Source: Cytobacillus purgationiresistens (lineage in GTDB: Bacteria; Bacillota; Bacilli; Bacillales; Cytobacillaceae). Taken from it: DNA of 64,000 bases. Below the pieces are notes generated by a model. It was not told where the DNA came from. It searched no databases and worked only from the letters and a program-made list of their open reading frames with translations. The position numbers were made by a program, and so were the translations under genes. Positions 7,739 through 18,127 of this stretch are shown here, piece after piece (position 1 is the first letter of the stretch; each line of letters opens with the position of its first letter). Location: assembly GCF_030813235.1 (NCBI RefSeq), contig NZ_JAUSUB010000011.1, forward strand, positions 62,001-126,000, written 5' to 3'.

Positions 7739-8623
7739 ATGAAAAAGGTAAGAAAGGCGATTATTCCAGCGGCTGGTTTAGGCACAAGATTTTTGCCGGC
7801 AACAAAGGCGATGCCAAAGGAAATGCTGCCGATTGTAGATAAACCGACGATTCAATATATCGTGGAGGAGGCCATCGCTGCTGGAATTGAAGATATCATT
7901 ATTGTAACAGGCAAGGGGAAGAGAGCCATTGAGGACCATTTCGATCATTCCTTTGAGTTGGAAAAAAACCTTTATGATAAAGGCAAAATGGCCATTTTAG
8001 ATGCTGTCCAAAAATCTTCAACCTTAGCAGATATTCACTATATCCGGCAAAAGGAGCCCAAGGGATTGGGCCATGCCATTTGGTGTGCGAGAAAATTTAT
8101 TGGAGATGAACCGTTTGCTGTCTTATTAGGGGATGATATTATCCAATCCGACAAACCATGCATTGGACAAATGATTGAACAATACAATCGCTATCATGCA
8201 TCCATTCTTGGTGTGCAGAGGGTACCAGATAACGAAGTATCACGATATGGAATCATTGATGGCTTTGCGATGGATGATCAAATCTCTTCAGTAAGAAATC
8301 TCGTAGAAAAGCCAGAAAAAGACTTCGCCCCTTCAAATTTAGCCATAATGGGACGCTATATACTTACACCTAAGATCTTTGATATCCTAAGTGATCAATC
8401 GCCTGGTGCAGGAAATGAAATCCAATTGACTGATGCCATTGCGAGATTAAATGAGCATGAGGCAGTATATGCTTATCAGATTGATGGAATGCGGTACGAT
8501 GTTGGTGAGAAAATCGGTTTTATTAAAACAACGATTGAATTTGCATTGGAAAATCCAGAATTAAAATCATCATTACTCGAATATTTATCAATTGTAATAG
8601 ATAGGCAAGCGATCAAGAAATGA
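7739..8623 (+). CDS. gtaB: UTP-glucose-1-phosphate uridylyltransferase
   Basis: This 294-aa GalU/GtaB-type enzyme begins with the nucleotide-binding signature [20 protein letters not shown] and contains LGDDI and VEKP motifs of the family. It makes UDP-glucose from UTP and glucose-1-phosphate. With the galE-like gene at 15263 it can supply UDP-galactose to the operon's glycosyltransferases. B. subtilis eps lacks such a gene inside the operon, so this is a dedicated copy. The end overlaps the next start by 4 bp (ATGA). Confidence 0.93.
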   Translation: MKKVRKAIIPAAGLGTRFLPATKAMPKEMLPIVDKPTIQYIVEEAIAAGIEDIIIVTGKGKRAIEDHFDHSFELEKNLYDKGKMAILDAVQKSSTLADIHYIRQKEPKGLGHAIWCARKFIGDEPFAVLLGDDIIQSDKPCIGQMIEQYNRYHASILGVQRVPDNEVSRYGIIDGFAMDDQISSVRNLVEKPEKDFAPSNLAIMGRYILTPKIFDILSDQSPGAGNEIQLTDAIARLNEHEAVYAYQIDGMRYDVGEKIGFIKTTIEFALENPELKSSLLEYLSIVIDRQAIKK

Positions 8624-9771
8624 AGAAGAAAATATTGTTTTGTGCGACAGTTGATTATCATTTTAGCCTATTTCATCTTCCTTTTATTAAATGGTTTAAA
8701 GAACAAGGCTGGGAGGTGCACGTTGCAGCAGCGGGGAGCTTAAAGCTTCCATATGTTGATTATCAATTTCATCTTCCAATCCAGCGTTCACCATTAAAAA
8801 AGGATAATATAGCAGCATATAAAAAAATTAATGCTCTAATTGAAAAGTATCAATATGATTTCATTGACAGTCACACGCCAATGGGGGGGATTCTTGGGCG
8901 GCTGGCAGCGAGAAATAGGCGTAATAAAGGCCTGAAAGTCATTTATACCGCTCATGGTTTTCACTTTTGTAATGGGGCACCCCTTCTTAATTGGCTTGTG
9001 TACTATCCAATCGAAAAAATAATGGCACATTTTACCGATTTACTGATTACTATCAATCACGAGGATTATAGCTTAGCAATGAAACATAAATTTAAAGCAA
9101 AGGAAATTGCTCTAATCCATGGAGTAGGTGTGAATCCTGATAGATTTACCCCTGTCACAAAAATACAAAAAGGCATACTGAGAGAAAAGCATCACTATCA
9201 TCGTGATGCTTTTTTAATGTTTTATGGAGCAGAATTTAATCGTAATAAGAATCAGTCCTTCCTTATTAAAGCGTTGGCGCATATAAAGGAACAACAGCCT
9301 GAAGCAAGACTAATACTTGCTGGAGAAGGTCCGGAGTTGAATCATTGTAAGGAACTTGCGGAAAGTCTTGGTATCAGGCATATGGTTGATTTTTTAGGTT
9401 TTAGAAAGGATATTGACTTGCTTTTACAAATGTGTGATCTTGTCGTTGCATCAAGCCTAAGGGAAGGGCTGCCCGTCAATATCATGGAAGGAATGGCAGC
9501 CGGTTTACCGATTGTTGCAGTTCCTAACCGGGGACACGGGGAGCTGGTGTGTAGTGGAAGGAATGGCTGGATCGTGAAAAATGTAAATGAGATGGCTGAT
9601 AAAGTTAAATTATTGGCTGCTGATGAACGTTTATGTAAACAGCTGGGTGCGGAAAGCAGAGAAATCATTCTTGAGAAATATAGTGTAAACAAGGTACTTG
9701 AAGAAAAACGAAAGCTATATAAAAAAGTCATCAATGAAATGGGGGGAGAGGTTCAATGGGCAGTCCATTAA
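8620..9771 (+). CDS. epsD: EpsD-like glycosyltransferase family 4
   Basis: This 383-aa GT-B fold enzyme has the N-terminal segment typical of EpsD ([20 protein letters not shown]) and a C-terminal donor-binding region with [20 protein letters not shown], the E-x7-E pattern of GT4. It would add one sugar to the lipid-linked repeat unit on the cytoplasmic face. No separate strong ribosome binding site is seen, and the start overlaps the gtaB stop, which indicates coupling. Donor and acceptor are unknown. Confidence 0.87.
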   Translation: MKKKILFCATVDYHFSLFHLPFIKWFKEQGWEVHVAAAGSLKLPYVDYQFHLPIQRSPLKKDNIAAYKKINALIEKYQYDFIDSHTPMGGILGRLAARNRRNKGLKVIYTAHGFHFCNGAPLLNWLVYYPIEKIMAHFTDLLITINHEDYSLAMKHKFKAKEIALIHGVGVNPDRFTPVTKIQKGILREKHHYHRDAFLMFYGAEFNRNKNQSFLIKALAHIKEQQPEARLILAGEGPELNHCKELAESLGIRHMVDFLGFRKDIDLLLQMCDLVVASSLREGLPVNIMEGMAAGLPIVAVPNRGHGELVCSGRNGWIVKNVNEMADKVKLLAADERLCKQLGAESREIILEKYSVNKVLEEKRKLYKKVINEMGGEVQWAVH

Positions 9772-10871
9772 GAATATTGCATGTAGTTGTGAATATGAAT
9801 CGTGGCGGTGCTGAAACGCTCATAATGAACCTTTACCGTCATATCGATCGATCAAAGGTCCAATTTGATTTTTTAACATGTAAGCCAGGCGTATTTGATG
9901 AGGAAATAAAGGTGATGGGCGGAATCATTCATAGGATTCCATATGTTTCGGATGTAGGTCATTTTAAATATATAAGCGAGCTTGAAGGTTTCTTCAAGGC
10001 TAATCATCAGTATCAAATTGTACATTCGCATATGGATAAGATGAGTGGGTTTGTTTTGAAAGCGGCGAAGGAGAGTAGCATTCCAATTAGGATCGCACAT
10101 AGTCATAATACAAAAAGCGAAGGTGGAACGGCTATAAGGTTATATAAATGGTGGGCTGGCACTTTTATCGTTCCATCATCAACGGATTATTTTGCTTGCT
10201 CATCTGAGGCAGCAAAGTGGCTATTCCGTCAGCAATATAGCAAAGCGAAAATGGTGAAAAACGGAATCGCATTCGCCCCGTTTTACTTCGCTTTAGAAAC
10301 GAGACGTAAAGTGCGGGAAGAATTAGAGCTTGACCATGGCATCTTTGCGATAGGGCATGTAGGCCGTTTTGCCAAGCAGAAAAATCATTCCTTTTTAATT
10401 GAGCTATATGCAGAATATGAAAGGGTAAATAAAAATTCCGTCCTTTTATTATTAGGTGATGGACATTTAAGAGAGGAAATGGAACGGAAAGTAAGGGATT
10501 TAGGCTTGAAAGACAAAGTGAGATTTCTTGGCATTAGAGATGATGTGAACGAAGTCTTACAGGCAATGGATTTATTTGTTTTTCCTTCTTTTCATGAGGG
10601 GTTGCCTGTTACTCTCATTGAAGCGCAAGGAGCAGGGTTGCCATGTATCATATCGGATCAAATTTCGAGTGAAGCGGATCTTGATATGAATCTTGTAGAA
10701 TATTTGCCATTAAGTAACACGAGTATGTGGGTAGATTCTATCAAACGCAGGAAATCAGCCAAGATTGAACGCAGGAGTGATAAAGAGCCGCTTGTGGCAA
10801 AGGGATATGATATTTCAAGGACAGCCACAAGTGTTCAAGCGCTTTACCTGTCATATATAGGGGCACCTTAA
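9756..10871 (+). CDS. epsF: EpsF-like glycosyltransferase family 4
   Basis: This 371-aa GT4 enzyme starts [20 protein letters not shown], a hallmark of EpsF-type transferases. Its C-terminal donor site reads FPSFHEGLPVTLIEAQGAGLP. It overlaps the previous gene by 16 bp and has GGGGGAGAGG upstream. It is a paralogue of the gene at 12884, which carries the same N-terminal signature, so the repeat unit probably contains two linkages made by related enzymes. Confidence 0.87.
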   Translation: MGSPLRILHVVVNMNRGGAETLIMNLYRHIDRSKVQFDFLTCKPGVFDEEIKVMGGIIHRIPYVSDVGHFKYISELEGFFKANHQYQIVHSHMDKMSGFVLKAAKESSIPIRIAHSHNTKSEGGTAIRLYKWWAGTFIVPSSTDYFACSSEAAKWLFRQQYSKAKMVKNGIAFAPFYFALETRRKVREELELDHGIFAIGHVGRFAKQKNHSFLIELYAEYERVNKNSVLLLLGDGHLREEMERKVRDLGLKDKVRFLGIRDDVNEVLQAMDLFVFPSFHEGLPVTLIEAQGAGLPCIISDQISSEADLDMNLVEYLPLSNTSMWVDSIKRRKSAKIERRSDKEPLVAKGYDISRTATSVQALYLSYIGAP

Positions 10872-11764
10872 TGAAAACTTTAACGATTTTTACACCTGCT
10901 TATAATCGTGCATATTGTCTAGGGAAATGTTATGAAAGCTTGTTGCGCCAAACCAATCAAGAGTTTATTTGGCTTATCATTGATGACGGCTCCACAGATG
11001 AGACTGGAAAATTAGTAGATTCGTGGGTCAAAGAGCAAAAAATAGAGATACAGTATTACTACCAGGAAAATCAAGGGATGCATGGTGCCCATAACAAAGC
11101 CTATCAGCTGATTGAGACAGACCTGAATATGTGCATTGATTCAGATGATTATTTAGCTGATGGTGCTGTGGAGAAAATCATTCATTTTTGGCAAAAAAAC
11201 GGGAATAAGGATGTGAGCGGAATCATTGGGCTTGATGCGGATCAGCACCAACGTGTTATTGGTACAAGAATGCCAGCTCAGATCAAGCGTTCCACTTTGT
11301 TTAATCTTTATAATAAATACGGTGTGACCGGTGATAAAAAGCTAGTGTATCGAACAGAGTTAACAAACAAATATCCCTATCCAATCTTTCAAGATGAGAA
11401 GTACGTAGGCCTTGCTTTTAAATACTATAAGCTGGATCAAGAGTATGAAATGCTGTTGTTAGACGAGGTGCTATGCCATGTGGAATACCTTGAAGATGGG
11501 TCAACACACAATATGATCAATCAATACCGAAAGAATCCCAAAGGCTTTGCCTTCTATAGAAAAGAGTTAATGAAGCTCCCTTACGCAGGGCAGCTTTTTA
11601 AATTTAGGCAAGCGATCCATTTCGTTTCCAGCAGCTTGATGATGAGGAACCAATATTTTTTGAAAGAATCGCCAAAGAAAGGGTTGACCCTTTTAGCCAT
11701 TCCATTTGGTTTACTATTGTATGTTTACATCTTATTTAAATCAAGAACGGTCAAACACGTATAA
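10871..11764 (+). CDS. Glycosyltransferase family 2
   Basis: This 297-aa GT-A enzyme begins TIFTPAYNRAYCLGKCYESLL. IIDDGSTDETG and the DxD-type CIDSDDY bind nucleotide and metal. A hydrophobic helix near residues 272-290 may anchor it to the membrane. It shares its first base with the last base of the previous stop. It occupies the place of EpsE, but I do not see the close EpsE similarity that would support a flagellar clutch role. Confidence 0.85.
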   Translation: MKTLTIFTPAYNRAYCLGKCYESLLRQTNQEFIWLIIDDGSTDETGKLVDSWVKEQKIEIQYYYQENQGMHGAHNKAYQLIETDLNMCIDSDDYLADGAVEKIIHFWQKNGNKDVSGIIGLDADQHQRVIGTRMPAQIKRSTLFNLYNKYGVTGDKKLVYRTELTNKYPYPIFQDEKYVGLAFKYYKLDQEYEMLLLDEVLCHVEYLEDGSTHNMINQYRKNPKGFAFYRKELMKLPYAGQLFKFRQAIHFVSSSLMMRNQYFLKESPKKGLTLLAIPFGLLLYVYILFKSRTVKHV

Positions 11765-11792
11765 ATAGCACAGGAATAGAAAGGAATCAGAC

Positions 11793-12872
11793 ATGACATT
11801 TTTATGGATCAACCTTTCTCTCGTTTTTGTTCTTTCTTTTTTTGCAAGATACTTTGCGCGGCCTGTCGCTTCTGCTGGGATATATGCTCCGGTGAAGCCC
11901 AATCAGCTGCTCGTTTTGGGTGTCATGTGCTCATTAGTAGCTGTTTCAGGCTTGAGAATTAATATTGGTGATACTTATTTTTATCGGCACGCTTATGAAA
12001 ACAATGAAATCACATGGTCTTACATCTCTTCACAAAAAGATATTGGTTTTAGCATTTTACAAATGCTGCTCAAAAATCTGTCTGAAGATCCGCAGATATT
12101 AATCTTTACAACGGCATTGATTACGAATGTCCTGATTGTCTATGTGTTAAGCAAGTATTCCAGAATGTTTGAATTAAGCATCTATGTATACATTACTGGA
12201 GGATTATTTCTCGTTTCCATGAATGGCATTAGGCAAATGCTAGCCGCTGCAATAATATTTACCGCGACAAGATTTCTCATCAATGGCAACTGGCTCATGT
12301 ATATATTTATTGTTTTGTTAGCTTCTTTATTTCATCAAAGTGCATTAATCCTCATTCCAATCTATTTTTTAGTTCGGTATAAGGCATGGTCGAAGGCAAC
12401 TTATCTATTATTAGCTTGTTCAGTTATTATTGTCATCGGTTACGATCAATTTTCAAACATTTTATTTGCAGCGATGGAAAATACACAATATAGCGGTTAT
12501 TCAAGCTTTCAAGAAGGCGGGGCAAACACGTTAAGAGTGGCGGTAAATGCAGTTCCGCTGATGATTGCTTTCCTAGGCAGACACAAGTTAAGAGAAATCT
12601 ATCCTAGCAGCGATTACATCGTGAATATGGTGTTGGTCGGCTTTATCTTTATGGTCATCTCCACACAAAATTGGATATTTGCAAGAGTATCCATTTATTT
12701 CACCTTGTATCAGCTTATCTTAATTTCATGGATTATTGTCCTATTTCGAACAAAGGAGCAAAGATTCATTTATTATGCCTTACTGATTTGCTACCTTGCC
12801 TATTATTTTTATGAAAATGTGATTAGTTTGAATACGATTTATAAAAGTAATATATTAAATCAGCTCTTATAA
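11793..12872 (+). CDS. epsG: EpsG-type polysaccharide polymerase, multi-pass membrane protein
   Basis: This 359-aa protein is hydrophobic throughout, with about ten predicted transmembrane helices. It carries EpsG-family landmarks: RINIGDTYFYRHAY near residue 50, the segment SMNGIRQMLAAAI, and LFHQSALILIP. EpsG proteins are thought to polymerise repeat units outside the membrane, in the role of Wzy. Placement among the glycosyltransferases supports this. Confidence 0.87.
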   Translation: MTFLWINLSLVFVLSFFARYFARPVASAGIYAPVKPNQLLVLGVMCSLVAVSGLRINIGDTYFYRHAYENNEITWSYISSQKDIGFSILQMLLKNLSEDPQILIFTTALITNVLIVYVLSKYSRMFELSIYVYITGGLFLVSMNGIRQMLAAAIIFTATRFLINGNWLMYIFIVLLASLFHQSALILIPIYFLVRYKAWSKATYLLLACSVIIVIGYDQFSNILFAAMENTQYSGYSSFQEGGANTLRVAVNAVPLMIAFLGRHKLREIYPSSDYIVNMVLVGFIFMVISTQNWIFARVSIYFTLYQLILISWIIVLFRTKEQRFIYYALLICYLAYYFYENVISLNTIYKSNILNQLL

Positions 12873-12883
12873 AAAGGAAGGAA

Positions 12884-14017
12884 ATGATAATGGAACCACA
12901 AGTGCCTAAAAGAGTTCTCCATGTTGTCAGTTCCATGGGCAGAGGTGGGGCTGAAACCCTCATCATGAATGTATATAGAAATATGGATCGCTCCTTATGT
13001 CAATTTGATTTTATTACTCATAGCAGCGGTGTGGGAGATTATGATGAAGAGATTAGAAATCTAGGAGGGAGAATCTATCAGATTCAAAGTTTAGGTGAAA
13101 TCGGCCCTTTCCGTTATGTGAAAGACTTGAAGAGAATGATGAGTAACGGCGAATATACCGCCGTCCATGCACACACAGACTATCAATCAGGTTTTCCTGC
13201 TCTTGCTGCTAAGCTTTCCGGCATACAAACAAGAATATGCCACTCCCATAGCAGCAGCTGGCTGAAAAGTGGGAAAAGAGAAGAACTTGCGTTAAAGGTT
13301 TTGAAAAGTCTCATTAGATTATCTGCCACAAAATACTGTAGCTGCAGCGAAGAAGCTGCTGCTTTTTTATTTGGTAAAAAGCGAAAAAAAGAGGTTCAAA
13401 TTCTCCATAACAGCATTGAAGTTAATGAGTATGTGAATACGGATAGCAATCTTAAAATGATGATGCATCAAACATTAAATATACCTGATCATGCCAAAAT
13501 CATCGGACATGTTGGCCGATTTTCCGACTCAAAAAACCAGCAATTCATCCTCAATGTATTAAAGAGTTTACTAGTAGAAGGGCCTGATTATTATGCCGTT
13601 TTCGTTGGTGATGGCCCTTTGAGACAAAGAATAGAAAGTAAAGCTGAAGAACTTGGGGTTGGGGAGAATGTAAAGTTTCTAGGAATCAGGACAGATATTC
13701 CTCAATTAATGAATGGGTTTGACATATTTATATTTCCGTCATTATTTGAAGGATTTGGTATCGTCCTGTTAGAAGCGCAATGCGCAGGCGTACCATGCAT
13801 TGCGGCAGACTCTGTACCAAAGAGTACCGACATGGGGTTGGGCCTGACAAAATATTTAAGTCTTCATAGCAGTATAGAGCAGTGGTGTAAAGAAATAAAG
13901 TCATCGCTATCTGTCTCAAAACCAAGCAAAGATGAGATTCGGCAGCAGTTTACAAATAAGGGGTTTCATATAGAGAATGTGCTGCAGGATTGGATGCAAC
14001 TATATGATGTCGGCTGA
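12884..14017 (+). CDS. EpsF-like glycosyltransferase family 4 (second copy)
   Basis: This 377-aa enzyme starts RVLHVVSSMGRGGAETLIMN and has the donor-site segment FPSLFEGFGIVLLEAQCAGVP. It is clearly paralogous to the product of the gene at 9756; both have a conserved HSH motif near residue 115-125. AAAAGGAAGG precedes the start. Substrate specificity cannot be read from the sequence. Confidence 0.86.
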   Translation: MIMEPQVPKRVLHVVSSMGRGGAETLIMNVYRNMDRSLCQFDFITHSSGVGDYDEEIRNLGGRIYQIQSLGEIGPFRYVKDLKRMMSNGEYTAVHAHTDYQSGFPALAAKLSGIQTRICHSHSSSWLKSGKREELALKVLKSLIRLSATKYCSCSEEAAAFLFGKKRKKEVQILHNSIEVNEYVNTDSNLKMMMHQTLNIPDHAKIIGHVGRFSDSKNQQFILNVLKSLLVEGPDYYAVFVGDGPLRQRIESKAEELGVGENVKFLGIRTDIPQLMNGFDIFIFPSLFEGFGIVLLEAQCAGVPCIAADSVPKSTDMGLGLTKYLSLHSSIEQWCKEIKSSLSVSKPSKDEIRQQFTNKGFHIENVLQDWMQLYDVG

Positions 14018-14043
14018 TTTTTTTTATGAAGGGTCAGATATAA

Positions 14044-15243
14044 ATGAAGAAAAAGATATTAATATCCTCCTTTGACCTGGCTATTGGCGGTGTTGAAAGG
14101 AGTCTGGTTGGGTTGTTAAATCAACTGGATTACAGCAAATATGATGTGGATATCATGCTATTTAAACATGAGGGAGAATTTCTAGATTTGCTGCCATCAT
14201 CTCCTAAGCTCTTAAATGAAGTGCCTCAATACGCGACGTTCAGAAAATCAATTGGAGAGATTGTAAGAGACGGCTATTATCAAATTGGCTTATCAAGACT
14301 GGCGGCGAGATCATTTAGTTCCTTCTATGGAAGAATGAAAAATATACCTGAACCAGGTTATCTAACGATTCAATACGGCTGGGAGATGACATGTAAGTTC
14401 CTCCCTGAATTGTCACAGGAATATGATGTCGCAATTGGTTTTCTCTGGCCGCATCATTTTATTGGACAAAAGGTGAAGGCGAAGAAAAGAATTGGGTGGA
14501 TTCATACGGACTATTCCAATATCACCTTAAATCCGCGCATAGAAATAAATATGTGGAGGAAACTGGATCATATTGTTGCAGTCTCAGAAGAGTGCATGGA
14601 TCAGTTTTTAGGATTGTATCCTGCCTTTGATGAAAAAACAGAGGTCATCGAAAATATATTATCGCCAGCATTTATTCATGAGCAAGCAAAGATAGAATCT
14701 CCGAAAGAAGTAAATCCCGCCACAGAAAAAACCATTATAGTCACTGTCGGTCGCCTTTCCCACGCAAAAGGGTTGGATTATGCTATCCATGCTTGTGTGG
14801 ATCTAATTAATCGGGGCTATCTCATCGAGTGGTATGTCATTGGGTATGGACAACTGGAATCGGAGTTAATCCTATTGATAGAAGAGCTCCAGCTGGAAAA
14901 GCACTTTTTCTTGCTTGGGAAAAAAGTGAATCCATACCCATATATACAGGTATGTGATATTTATGTGCAGCCTTCAAGGTATGAAGGAAAGGCAGTCACG
15001 GTGAGAGAAGCGCAAATTCTTGGAAAGCCAGTGGTTATCACCGATTACCCAACAGCTAAAAGCCAAGCTAAAGATGGGGTAGATGCTTTAATTGCTCCGC
15101 TTAACGCGCAAGGAATAGCAGAAAAGATAAAATGCCTCATCGACAACAAAACACTGCGTGATCAATTAATCGAAAATACAAAAAGCAAAAATTACGGAAA
15201 TGAAGATGAAATTGAAAAACTATATAAGCTGATCGAATCTTGA
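14044..15243 (+). CDS. Glycosyltransferase family 4
   Basis: This 399-aa GT4 enzyme begins ILISSFDLAIGGVERSLVGLL. Its C-terminal half has TVGRLSHAKGLDYAI and QPSRYEGKAVTVREAQILGKP, the donor-binding region. It is more distant from the two EpsF-like enzymes than they are from each other. It follows the second EpsF-like gene by 26 bp with its own AAGGGT-type site. Confidence 0.84.
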   Translation: MKKKILISSFDLAIGGVERSLVGLLNQLDYSKYDVDIMLFKHEGEFLDLLPSSPKLLNEVPQYATFRKSIGEIVRDGYYQIGLSRLAARSFSSFYGRMKNIPEPGYLTIQYGWEMTCKFLPELSQEYDVAIGFLWPHHFIGQKVKAKKRIGWIHTDYSNITLNPRIEINMWRKLDHIVAVSEECMDQFLGLYPAFDEKTEVIENILSPAFIHEQAKIESPKEVNPATEKTIIVTVGRLSHAKGLDYAIHACVDLINRGYLIEWYVIGYGQLESELILLIEELQLEKHFFLLGKKVNPYPYIQVCDIYVQPSRYEGKAVTVREAQILGKPVVITDYPTAKSQAKDGVDALIAPLNAQGIAEKIKCLIDNKTLRDQLIENTKSKNYGNEDEIEKLYKLIES

Positions 15244-15262
15244 ATGATAGGAGACAGATAAA

Positions 15263-16345
15263 ATGGCCATATTGATCACTGGTGGGGCCGGTTATATTGG
15301 CAGTCATGCATGTGTGGAATTTCTCAATAATGGATATGAAATTATTGTTGTCGATAGTTTTATCAACAGTAAGTCAGAAGCATTAAATCGGGTGAAGGAA
15401 TTGACAGGAAAGAACTTTAAAGTATATGAAGTGGATCTATGTAATACGAACGCACTTGAAATGGTCTTTGCTGAGAATGATATCGAGGCGGTTATCCACT
15501 TCGCTGGCTTAAAAGCAGTTGGCGAATCAGTAAAAGTGCCACTGTATTATTATCAAAATAATATTATTGGAACAGTGATTCTTACCCATATGATGCAAAA
15601 ATATGACGTGAAGAAGCTTGTCTTTAGCTCTTCTGCAACAGTATATGGTCCAACTGATCAAATGCCGATTCGCGAAGATGCACCATTGCAGGCAATGAAT
15701 CCTTATGGGAGAACGAAATGGATGATTGAAGAAATCCTCGGTGATCTATATCACTCGGATCCAAGCTGGAGCATAGCAATATTAAGGTATTTTAATCCGA
15801 TTGGTGCGCATGAAAGCGGCAGAATTGGCGAAGATCCCAATGGCGTTCCCAATAATCTTATGCCATATATTTCTCAAGTAGCGATTGGCAAGCTAAAAGA
15901 ATTAAGTGTGTATGGGAATCATTATCCAACGCATGATGGGACCGGTGTGAGAGATTATATTCACGTGGTGGATTTAGTCCAAGGGCATGTGAAAGCACTG
16001 GAAAAAATTCAGGTCACTGAAGGAATTAAGTTATATAACTTAGGGACAGGAAGAGGCTATAGCGTTTTAGAAGTCATTCATGCATTTGAAAAGGCCACCA
16101 ATATTCATATCCCTTATAAAATTACAGAACAGAGACCTGGTGATACTGCATTGTGCTACGCCAACCCAGACAAAGCGAAAGAGGAACTCGGTTGGACAGC
16201 TGAAAAAAAACTTGAAGAGATGTGTGAGGATGCATGGAGATGGCAGCAGCTTAATCCGGATGGGTATCAGCCTATTTCAAATGAGCAAGTCCAAGAAAAA
16301 TCCTCTTTTACATTTATAAATGGGGACTTTTTTATGCATAAATGA
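15263..16345 (+). CDS. galE: UDP-glucose 4-epimerase
   Basis: This 360-aa SDR-type enzyme has the NAD-binding motif GGAGYIGS near its start, SSSATVYG with the catalytic Ser, and NPYGRTKW with the Tyr-x3-Lys pair. LRYFNPIGAH and the substrate-binding GTGVRDYIHV are standard GalE landmarks. With the GtaB-like enzyme it yields UDP-galactose for the polymer. The ~25 residues after the end of the family alignment are a local extension. Confidence 0.93.
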   Translation: MAILITGGAGYIGSHACVEFLNNGYEIIVVDSFINSKSEALNRVKELTGKNFKVYEVDLCNTNALEMVFAENDIEAVIHFAGLKAVGESVKVPLYYYQNNIIGTVILTHMMQKYDVKKLVFSSSATVYGPTDQMPIREDAPLQAMNPYGRTKWMIEEILGDLYHSDPSWSIAILRYFNPIGAHESGRIGEDPNGVPNNLMPYISQVAIGKLKELSVYGNHYPTHDGTGVRDYIHVVDLVQGHVKALEKIQVTEGIKLYNLGTGRGYSVLEVIHAFEKATNIHIPYKITEQRPGDTALCYANPDKAKEELGWTAEKKLEEMCEDAWRWQQLNPDGYQPISNEQVQEKSSFTFINGDFFMHK

Positions 16346-16365
16346 CCATGAAAGAAGGATAAAGA

Positions 16366-16515
16366 GTGATTAAGTCTAAGAAAATATCAGAACAAGATTT
16401 TAAAGAACTGATGGAAGAGATTCACGTCTGTGTGAATAAAACGCAAGCTATATCTACAATAGAAGTGATTAGTGAAATAAAAATGAAGCTAAATAGTTTA
16501 ATAAATAAGAAGTAG
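16366..16515 (+). CDS. Small hypothetical protein, 49 aa
   Basis: A GTG start with GAAGGA 7 bp upstream opens a 49-codon frame, rich in Lys, Glu and Ile and probably helical (ELMEEIHVCVNKTQAIST). It lies in the 277-bp gap between galE and the priming transferase. I do not recognise the family. It is not a SinI match although a SinR-like gene is nearby. Confidence 0.45.
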   Translation: MIKSKKISEQDFKELMEEIHVCVNKTQAISTIEVISEIKMKLNSLINKK

Positions 16516-16622
16516 TTTAAGAAGGTTTTGAAACTTTCTAATGTACTTATTATTGTCCAAACGCTTGGTGGTTCTAAATATCGAACCCCCCTTGCACTTC
16601 AATTAAGGGAGAGTCAAAAAGA

Positions 16623-17237
16623 GTGAAAAGATGTGTAGACATTGTATCTTCACTAATCATATTAGTGATCTTAAGTCCGTTTATCTTTCTCATTGCCTGG
16701 TTAGTGAGAATAAAACTAGGAAGCCCTATTTTCTTTAAACAACCACGGCCAGGATTATATACTGTTCCTTTCAATCTTTATAAATTTAGAACAATGACAG
16801 ATGAAAGAGACAGAAAAGGCGACTTGCTGGCAGATGAGCATAGGCTAACCTCTTTTGGCAGAATCTTACGGAAATATAGTATTGATGAACTTCCACAGTT
16901 CATCAATGTTTTAAAGGGCGACCTAAGTTTAGTTGGTCCTAGACCGCTATTAATGCAATATTTACCGCTATATACGTTTGAACAGGCGGCACGTCATAAT
17001 GTGAAGCCAGGTATCACCGGCTGGGCGCAAATCAATGGGCGTAACGCAATTAGCTGGGAAGAAAAGTTTGCACTCGATGTTTGGTATGTAAATAATCAAA
17101 CCATTTTACTGGATTTGAAAATCTTGGCTATTACGATGAAAAAGGTTATCCAGTCAGAAGGAATTAACCAATCAGGAAATACGACAGTAGAAAACTTTAA
17201 GGGTAGCCAACCTATATCTAAAAAGATGGAAGGCTAA
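16623..17237 (+). CDS. epsL: EpsL-type undecaprenyl-phosphate amino-sugar phosphotransferase
   Basis: This 204-aa bacterial sugar transferase starts with GTG. A single hydrophobic re-entrant or transmembrane helix spans residues 8-28, followed by the catalytic region with FKQPRPGLY, FRTMTDERD and SIDELPQFINVLKGDLSLVGPRP. Short enzymes of this type (EpsL, PglC) move a diamino-sugar phosphate from UDP to undecaprenyl phosphate and so prime repeat-unit synthesis. The neighbouring formyltransferase and aminotransferase genes fit an amino-sugar donor. Confidence 0.9.
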   Translation: MKRCVDIVSSLIILVILSPFIFLIAWLVRIKLGSPIFFKQPRPGLYTVPFNLYKFRTMTDERDRKGDLLADEHRLTSFGRILRKYSIDELPQFINVLKGDLSLVGPRPLLMQYLPLYTFEQAARHNVKPGITGWAQINGRNAISWEEKFALDVWYVNNQTILLDLKILAITMKKVIQSEGINQSGNTTVENFKGSQPISKKMEG

Positions 17238-17254
17238 GGACAGGAGGGCTATAC

Positions 17255-18073
17255 GTGAATAATACCAAACAATCTTTAAAAATAGTTTTGCTCGGAAGGA
17301 AGCACTGGTCTGCAAAGGCGTTAGAGTATTTGATTGACAGAGGCCATGAAGTCGTAGCGGTTGTGGGAAGACAGGTGAATGATGAACTAGATTCCAGTAA
17401 AGGCTCCCTTGTTGAGACGGCTACTCAACTCGGTATCTTAACTCCCACTTCAGAAGAGTTGTATTCTTGGTTTGACGATTCTATGAATAGCCCTATTGCT
17501 ATAGACGAGGTAGACTTAGTCATTTCCTATCTTTTTTGGCAAAAGGTAAAAGAACCACTTTTATCAGCTCCTAGATTAGGCGCTATAAATTTCCATCCTG
17601 CTCCTCTTCCTGAATATCAAGGATTGGGGGGATATAATGCAGCTATATTAAACGGTTGTACTGAATATGGAGTAACCGCTCATCTAATGGATGAGGGAAT
17701 TGATTCAGGAGATATTATTAAATTAAATAGGTTTAATATTGATGAGGATTTAGAAACTGCTCTTTCTTTAGAATTGAAAAGCCAAATTCATATGTTAGAT
17801 CTTTTTAAAGAGACTGTTGAATTAATCGAAATGAATCAACATAGGGAGAACTTAATTAAAAATATAAAATCAAACGGTATTTATATTGATCGTGAAATGT
17901 TTGAAAGCATGAAGATTACAGATGAAAATGATTCCAGTGAGGAAATTTCGAGACGGATTCGTGCATTTTGGTATCCACCATACGAAGGAGCAAAGGTTAA
18001 GGTTGGCGAGCAATACTATACATTAACAGATCAGAAAATTCTTTCTGATTTATCAAAGCTAATTCATTCTTAA
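17255..18073 (+). CDS. Sugar N-formyltransferase
   Basis: This 272-aa protein has a formyl_trans_N fold with NFHPAPLPEYQGLGGYN. Asn112, His114 and Asp150 (in GIDSGDI) give the catalytic triad of 10-formyl-tetrahydrofolate-dependent formyltransferases. It is shorter than methionyl-tRNA formyltransferase and lies between the priming transferase and the aminotransferase genes, which points to N-formylation of a 4-amino sugar. In B. subtilis the equivalent position is filled by the acetyltransferase EpsM, which I do not find here. It starts with GTG after AGGAGGG. Confidence 0.85.
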   Translation: MNNTKQSLKIVLLGRKHWSAKALEYLIDRGHEVVAVVGRQVNDELDSSKGSLVETATQLGILTPTSEELYSWFDDSMNSPIAIDEVDLVISYLFWQKVKEPLLSAPRLGAINFHPAPLPEYQGLGGYNAAILNGCTEYGVTAHLMDEGIDSGDIIKLNRFNIDEDLETALSLELKSQIHMLDLFKETVELIEMNQHRENLIKNIKSNGIYIDREMFESMKITDENDSSEEISRRIRAFWYPPYEGAKVKVGEQYYTLTDQKILSDLSKLIHS

Positions 18074-18127
18074 GAAATGAACAATTTGGTGATGGCATAA
18101 TTGAAAATATAAAAGAGGGTGTATGCA

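Noticed and set aside
16366-16515. SinI antagonist next to the SinR-like gene
   Set aside because: The 49-aa product has no SinI-type helix pattern; kept only as a hypothetical small protein.
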